The notes beneath the pieces are model-generated. The model saw only the letters and a list, made by a program, of their open reading frames with translations, did no database searches and had not been told where the DNA came from. A DNA stretch of 64,000 nt, from contig CAYYPK010000008.1 of NCBI GenBank assembly GCA_964473525.1, positions 160,818-224,817 of the forward strand, written 5' to 3'. Position 1 is the stretch's first letter; each line of letters begins with the position of its first letter. The position numbers and the translations under genes were made by a program. This DNA comes from GCA-2687025 sp964473525 (GTDB lineage: Bacteria > Poribacteria > WGA-4E > GCA-2687025). Positions 60,903-64,000 of the stretch are shown in pieces.

Positions 60903-62162
60903 ATGCCCTCTACCACCGACGCTCGCCCGAACGTCGTCCTCATCATGGCCGACGACCTGGGGTACGAATGCCTCGGGTCGTATGGTGGGGAGTCGTACAG
61001 CACGCCGCGCCTCGACGATCTCGCCGCCACCGGTGTTCGCTTCACGCACGCATACGCCCTGCCTCTCTGCACACCCACACGCCTGCAACTCATGACCGGC
61101 AAGTACAACTTCCGCAACTGGCGCGCGTTCGGGATCATGGATCCCGACGAGAAGACGTTCGCGCATCACATGGGCGCGGCGGGCTACCGCACATGCATCT
61201 CAGGCAAGTGGCAGCTCTATAGCTACAACCCGCCCGACTACGAGCCGGAGTGGCGGGGAAAGGGTATGCGTCCAGAGCAGTCGGGATTCGACGAGTATTG
61301 CCTCTGGCACACGGAGCACACCGAGGACAAGGGCTCACGGTACGCGGATCCGGTCATCCAGCAGAACGGGGAGTACCTCGACGACACGGAGGGCAAATAC
61401 GGCCCCGACATCTACACGGACTACATCCTCTACTTCGTGGAGCGGAGCCAAAACGAGCCGTTCTTCGTCTACTACTCCATGGCGCTTACCCACGGTCCCT
61501 TTCAGCCGACGCCCGACAGCGACGACTGGGAGACGAACCGGCACGCTGGTGGCCCGCGGTACTTCGGCGACATGGTCGAGTACATGGACAAGCTCGTCGG
61601 CCGCATCGTTGACAAGCTGGATGCGCTAGGGCTGCGGGAACGGACACTGATCCTGTTCTACGGCGACAACGGCTCACCACGGGAAGTCACGACGCTCGTA
61701 GATGGAACCGAGATCCAGGGCGGCAAGGGGCTTTCGACGGACGCCGGTACGCGCGTGCCGCTCATTGCCAACTGGCTCGGCGTGTCTCCCGAGGGCGCCG
61801 TGCTGAGGGATCTGGTCGACACCAGCGACTTCCTGCCAACGCTCATGGACGCCGCCGCCACCGACCTGCCAACGGATGACGTGTTCGACGGTCAGTCGTT
61901 CCTGCCGCAGTCGCGCGGAGAGCGAGGAAATCCACGCGACTGGGTATTCGCCCACCACGACCCGTTGCCGGGATGGGGGAAGGACGGCTTCCGGCTGCAA
62001 CGATGGGCGCAAACGCATCGTTGGAAGCTCTACGACGACGGCTCCATGTACGACATTGAGACGGACGTGTTCGAGCAGAAACCCATCACCGAGGATGCGG
62101 ACCACGCCGCGCCCAACTCCGTCCGCGAGATGCTGCAGACCGTGTTGGACGACATGCGCTAA
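60903..62162 (+). CDS. Formylglycine-dependent sulfatase (arylsulfatase A-like)
   Basis: 419 residues from ATG 60903. The sulfatase alkaline-phosphatase fold starts with NVVLIMADDLGYECLGSYGG (metal Asp17, Asp18). The maturation motif CTPTR puts formylglycine at Cys56, with Arg60. MTGKYNFRN follows, then SGKWQL with the catalytic Lys, and LILFYGDNGSPREVTTLVDG with the later metal Asp/Asn. It hydrolyses sulfate esters, here most likely on a glycan. No signal peptide is present, so like its neighbours it seems intracellular. An anaerobic or FGE maturase is needed but not encoded in the window. It is the fourth or fifth gene of a carbohydrate-handling series. Confidence 0.94.
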   Translation: MPSTTDARPNVVLIMADDLGYECLGSYGGESYSTPRLDDLAATGVRFTHAYALPLCTPTRLQLMTGKYNFRNWRAFGIMDPDEKTFAHHMGAAGYRTCISGKWQLYSYNPPDYEPEWRGKGMRPEQSGFDEYCLWHTEHTEDKGSRYADPVIQQNGEYLDDTEGKYGPDIYTDYILYFVERSQNEPFFVYYSMALTHGPFQPTPDSDDWETNRHAGGPRYFGDMVEYMDKLVGRIVDKLDALGLRERTLILFYGDNGSPREVTTLVDGTEIQGGKGLSTDAGTRVPLIANWLGVSPEGAVLRDLVDTSDFLPTLMDAAATDLPTDDVFDGQSFLPQSRGERGNPRDWVFAHHDPLPGWGKDGFRLQRWAQTHRWKLYDDGSMYDIETDVFEQKPITEDADHAAPNSVREMLQTVLDDMR

Positions 62163-62207
62163 GGGTTCCGTTTTGCTCCTCGCGCGGCCTGGCCGGTAGT
62201 ATTCCTC

Positions 62208-62327
62208 GTGAGCCACCGTTCCGCATATTTGGGACTGCATACCGTGCCTCTCGTTATCGTCGGATTGGTCGTCGGCGTGTTCGTCTGGGTCGCCTTTATT
62301 GACGCCATCGCGAGCGGCGACTCGTAG
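62208..62327 (+). CDS. 39-residue single-helix membrane peptide candidate
   Basis: GTG 62208 to TAG 62327, 39 residues. A short polar start (SHRSAYLGLHT) is followed by one strongly hydrophobic helix (VPLVIVGLVVGVFVWVAFID) and a small polar tail ending SGDS. Such composition is unlikely by chance in this G+C-rich gap. The ribosome site is weak (GGTAG), so expression is uncertain. It lies 45 nt after the sulfatase and 41 nt before rpiB, on the same strand. No family assigned. Confidence 0.45.
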   Translation: MSHRSAYLGLHTVPLVIVGLVVGVFVWVAFIDAIASGDS

Positions 62328-62368
62328 AAACACTCCGCCCGGTACTTCCAACGCCTGGGAATGCCCGC

Positions 62369-62809
62369 ATGAAGATCGCGGTCGGATCAGACCATCCGGC
62401 GTACCACATGAAAGAGGCCGTGAAGGCGCATCTTTCAGCGCGCGGTATTGACGTCGTGGATGTGGGCACGGACAGCACGGAATCCACACACTACCCGCAG
62501 TACGGCGCCGCCGTTGGTGAGCTTGTCGCGGAGGGCTCCGTGGACAAGGGCATCGTGATGTGCGGCACGGGTATCGGCATCTCCATCGCCGCGAACAAGG
62601 TGTCAGGCGTGCGCGCGGCTCTCTGCTCCCACGAGTCGCACGCTGAACTGTCGCGTCAGCACAACGACGCGAACGTGCTCGCGATGGGCGCACGCTTCAC
62701 GGCGATAGAACATGCGCTCTCCATCGTCGACGCCTGGCTCGAGGCGGAATTCGAGGGCGGACGCCACGTGACGCGAGTGGGCATGATCACCGAGCTTGAT
62801 GAGCGGTAG
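62369..62809 (+). CDS. rpiB: Ribose 5-phosphate isomerase B (RpiB/LacAB family)
   Basis: 146 residues from ATG 62369. It interconverts ribose 5-phosphate and ribulose 5-phosphate, or related allose/galactose phosphates. Family marks are MKIAVGSDHPAYHMKEAVKA, VDVGTDSTESTHYPQYGAAV, the catalytic Cys in GIVMCGTGIGISIAANKVSG and then RAALCSHESHAELSRQHNDA, with the ring-opening His. VLAMGAR follows. Length is typical. In this setting it may serve sugar breakdown rather than the pentose pathway only. It follows the sulfatase and small membrane peptide on the same strand. Confidence 0.95.
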   Translation: MKIAVGSDHPAYHMKEAVKAHLSARGIDVVDVGTDSTESTHYPQYGAAVGELVAEGSVDKGIVMCGTGIGISIAANKVSGVRAALCSHESHAELSRQHNDANVLAMGARFTAIEHALSIVDAWLEAEFEGGRHVTRVGMITELDER

Positions 62810-62845
62810 CAGAGGCTCTCGAACTCCCTCGGACGCCTAGACGAC

Positions 62846-64000
62846 ATGCCGACGGCTTCCCGACCCCATCCCAACCTTCCCCTGCGAGGGGAAGGAGTTC
62901 GCTCCGTTCTGTGCTGCCTGTTGCTGGGTCTCGCTGCCTGTGGCGGCCCCGCTGACCGCGAGACCCCCGGACCAGAACATCCTACGGATCCGCCAGTGGC
63001 TCTGCGGTTCACCGAGGTCGCCCTGGACGTAGGTCTGGATGCGGCAGCGCATCAGGGCGACGGCGTGCTGGACTACATCTCCGAGACCGTAGGCTCCGGG
63101 GCGGCGTGGTTGGACATCGACAACGACGACGACTGGGATCTGTACGTCCTGGACGGCCCCGACCACCCCAACCGCCTCTACCGCAACGAAGGCGGCCACT
63201 TCACGGACGTGACGGACGCCGCGCGCGTGGGTCACACCGCGCATGCCATGGGCGTCGCCGCGGCGGACTACGACGGCGACGGCTGGACAGACATCTTCTT
63301 CACCACGTTCGGCGCTTCGGACGTCCTGTACCGCAACCTCGGCGACGGCACGTTCGAGGATGTCACCGATGCCGCTGGCGTCGGCGGCTCCTCCTCCGAC
63401 TGGGGCACGTCCGCCGCGTGGGGCGACATCGACAACGACGGCGACCTGGACCTGTACGTGGCGCGCTACATCGACTTCACGGACCCCGACGACACACCCG
63501 GCGTCTACGCGGATGAGCAGGAGTACGGCTCCGTAACGCTGGCGCCAGATGCGTATGCCCCGCAGGCGAATGCGCTCTACCGTAACGAAGGCGGCGGCTC
63601 CTTCACGGACATTACGGCGGCGGCCGGCGTCGCCGACGCGCCGGGCAAGGGTCTCGGTGTCGCCATGGCGGACTACGACAACGACGGCGACCTGGACATC
63701 TACGTCGCCAACGACGTCACGCGCAACGCGCTGCTGAAGAACCGGGGTGACGGGACGTTCGAGGACGTCGGGTTCCTCACCGGAACGGACGACCAGCGCC
63801 AGGGCATGGGCGTTGACTTCGGCGACACGGACGGCGACGGCGATCTCGACCTGCTCATCACCAACTGGCAAACCGAGATGAACGCGTATTACCGCAACAA
63901 CACGCTCGGCCCAAAGGGCGACCGGACGTTCGACAGCTTCGACGACATCGCCTCCGAGGCAGGCCTGGGCGACACAAGCCTCGGGTTGACTGGTTGGGGC
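62846..64000 (+). CDS. FG-GAP/VCBS-repeat lipoprotein (ASPIC/UnbV-like group), 3' end outside window
   Basis: Starts at ATG 62846 and is still open at the right edge (385 codons seen). The first 16 or so residues are specified by a copy of the hairpin repeat. Then comes a lipoprotein signal (VLCCLLLGLAAC, lipobox LAAC). From about residue 55 on, calcium-binding FG-GAP blades recur: AAWLDIDNDDDWDLYVLD, VAAADYDGDGWTDIFFTT, AAWGDIDNDGDLDLYVAR, VAMADYDNDGDLDIYVAN and VDFGDTDGDGDLDLLITN. Each is followed by an (LY)YRNxGdGtFedVT unit, as in secreted VCBS/ASPIC-UnbV proteins. The ASPIC domain itself would lie beyond the edge. Surface binding of glycans is plausible but not shown. Confidence 0.85.
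   Translation, partial: MPTASRPHPNLPLRGEGVRSVLCCLLLGLAACGGPADRETPGPEHPTDPPVALRFTEVALDVGLDAAAHQGDGVLDYISETVGSGAAWLDIDNDDDWDLYVLDGPDHPNRLYRNEGGHFTDVTDAARVGHTAHAMGVAAADYDGDGWTDIFFTTFGASDVLYRNLGDGTFEDVTDAAGVGGSSSDWGTSAAWGDIDNDGDLDLYVARYIDFTDPDDTPGVYADEQEYGSVTLAPDAYAPQANALYRNEGGGSFTDITAAAGVADAPGKGLGVAMADYDNDGDLDIYVANDVTRNALLKNRGDGTFEDVGFLTGTDDQRQGMGVDFGDTDGDGDLDLLITNWQTEMNAYYRNNTLGPKGDRTFDSFDDIASEAGLGDTSLGLTGWG
62860..62895 (-). repeat. Hairpin repeat, copy 3, inside the 5' end of a lipoprotein gene
   Basis: Inverted relative to copies 1 and 2. Arms CCTTCCCCT (62875-62883) and AGGGGAAGG (62887-62895) surround GCG, and the tail reads on the minus strand as TTGGGATGGGGTCGG. The repeat is translated as part of the N-terminus (around HPNLPLRGEG) ahead of the lipoprotein signal, if ATG 62846 is the start. 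Confidence 0.75.

Noticed and set aside
59586..61169. 527-codon minus-strand frame opposite the PL11-like and sulfatase genes
   Set aside because: Antisense to two genes with strong family motifs; composition is that of a shadow frame.
62837..63871. 344-codon minus-strand frame with repeated VAVVV-type segments
   Set aside because: The repetitiveness mirrors the calcium-loop repeats of the FG-GAP lipoprotein on the plus strand.
1..64000. tRNA, rRNA, CRISPR arrays, transposases or prophage genes
   Set aside because: Looked for T-loop-like GTTCRAnnC with matching acceptor arms, evenly spaced direct repeats, and DDE/integrase motifs; none was convincing.

Overview
The window is 64 kb of high G+C, gene-dense bacterial chromosome. 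I see no rRNA, tRNA, CRISPR array, transposase, integrase or phage gene. Many genes start with GTG or TTG. Lineage is inferred from protein style. Two tandem secreted proteins end in a FlgD-like domain opening NYPNPFNPETWIPF, and a third protein ends in a related domain. These occur beside phytanoyl-CoA dioxygenase, Gfo/Idh/MocA, hydroxypyruvate isomerase-like, sulfatase and glycan-active genes. That mix is most like Candidatus Poribacteria or a neighbouring phylum; it is likely a metagenome-derived genome, and the phylum is not proven.

Layout. 1-5.9 kb: the end of a large secreted protein, a heptose-7-phosphate-type kinase and a polysaccharide flippase. 5.9-10.2 kb (minus): a beta-helix protein, a TPR lipoprotein, a very small metalloprotease-like protein with an archaemetzincin-like motif, and a secreted GATase-like protein. 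10.4-13.2 kb: PhyH dioxygenase, APH-type kinase and AcuI/YhdH reductase. 13.4-20.7 kb: two tandem paralogous beta-propeller/FlgD proteins, then four tandem paralogous membrane proteins with a bacterial PH-like domain. 20.9-24.3 kb: argJ-argB-argD. 24.4-32.2 kb: HtrA protease, TPR protein, membrane protein, HDAC-family deacetylase, pyrK, pyrD and a TPR/propeller protein, mostly tightly coupled. 32.3-38.6 kb (minus): methyltransferase, glycosyltransferase and M20 hydrolase (4-nt overlaps), hydroxypyruvate isomerase-like, Gfo/Idh/MocA, and a frame-broken secreted protein gene. 38.8-42.3 kb (minus): Ig-like lipoprotein, DprA, LOG and Trm112-like. 42.4-44.0 kb: FAD amine oxidase convergent with smpB.

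44.2-49.1 kb is a phosphate module: phoB-phoR, then a PhoU-like DUF47 gene and a PiT transporter. Each pair is preceded by three contiguous 11-bp direct repeats of the type (C/G)TTCA(C/T)G, which look like PhoB operators. This is the clearest regulatory circuit in the window. 49.2-53.0 kb (minus): ankyrin protein, YihY/BrkB membrane protein and a polysaccharide pyruvyl transferase. 53.3-57.8 kb: a 1267-residue HEAT-repeat lipoprotein translationally coupled to KDPG aldolase. 58.2-64 kb: glycoside hydrolase, PL11-like propeller, sulfatase, a 39-residue membrane peptide, RpiB and the start of an FG-GAP/VCBS lipoprotein. The hydrolase, lyase-like protein and sulfatase all lack signal peptides, so this looks like intracellular processing of an imported sulfated oligosaccharide.

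Structural DNA features include three copies of a hairpin repeat (24.4, 32.2 and 62.9 kb), a MITE-like element with GTCATTC/GAATGAC ends at 36.5 kb, several terminator-like hairpins and a pair of divergent TATAAT promoters at 53.1-53.25 kb. The most unusual loci are the four-gene PH-domain array next to the duplicated propeller genes, the mini-metzincin, and the HEAT lipoprotein/KDPG aldolase coupling.
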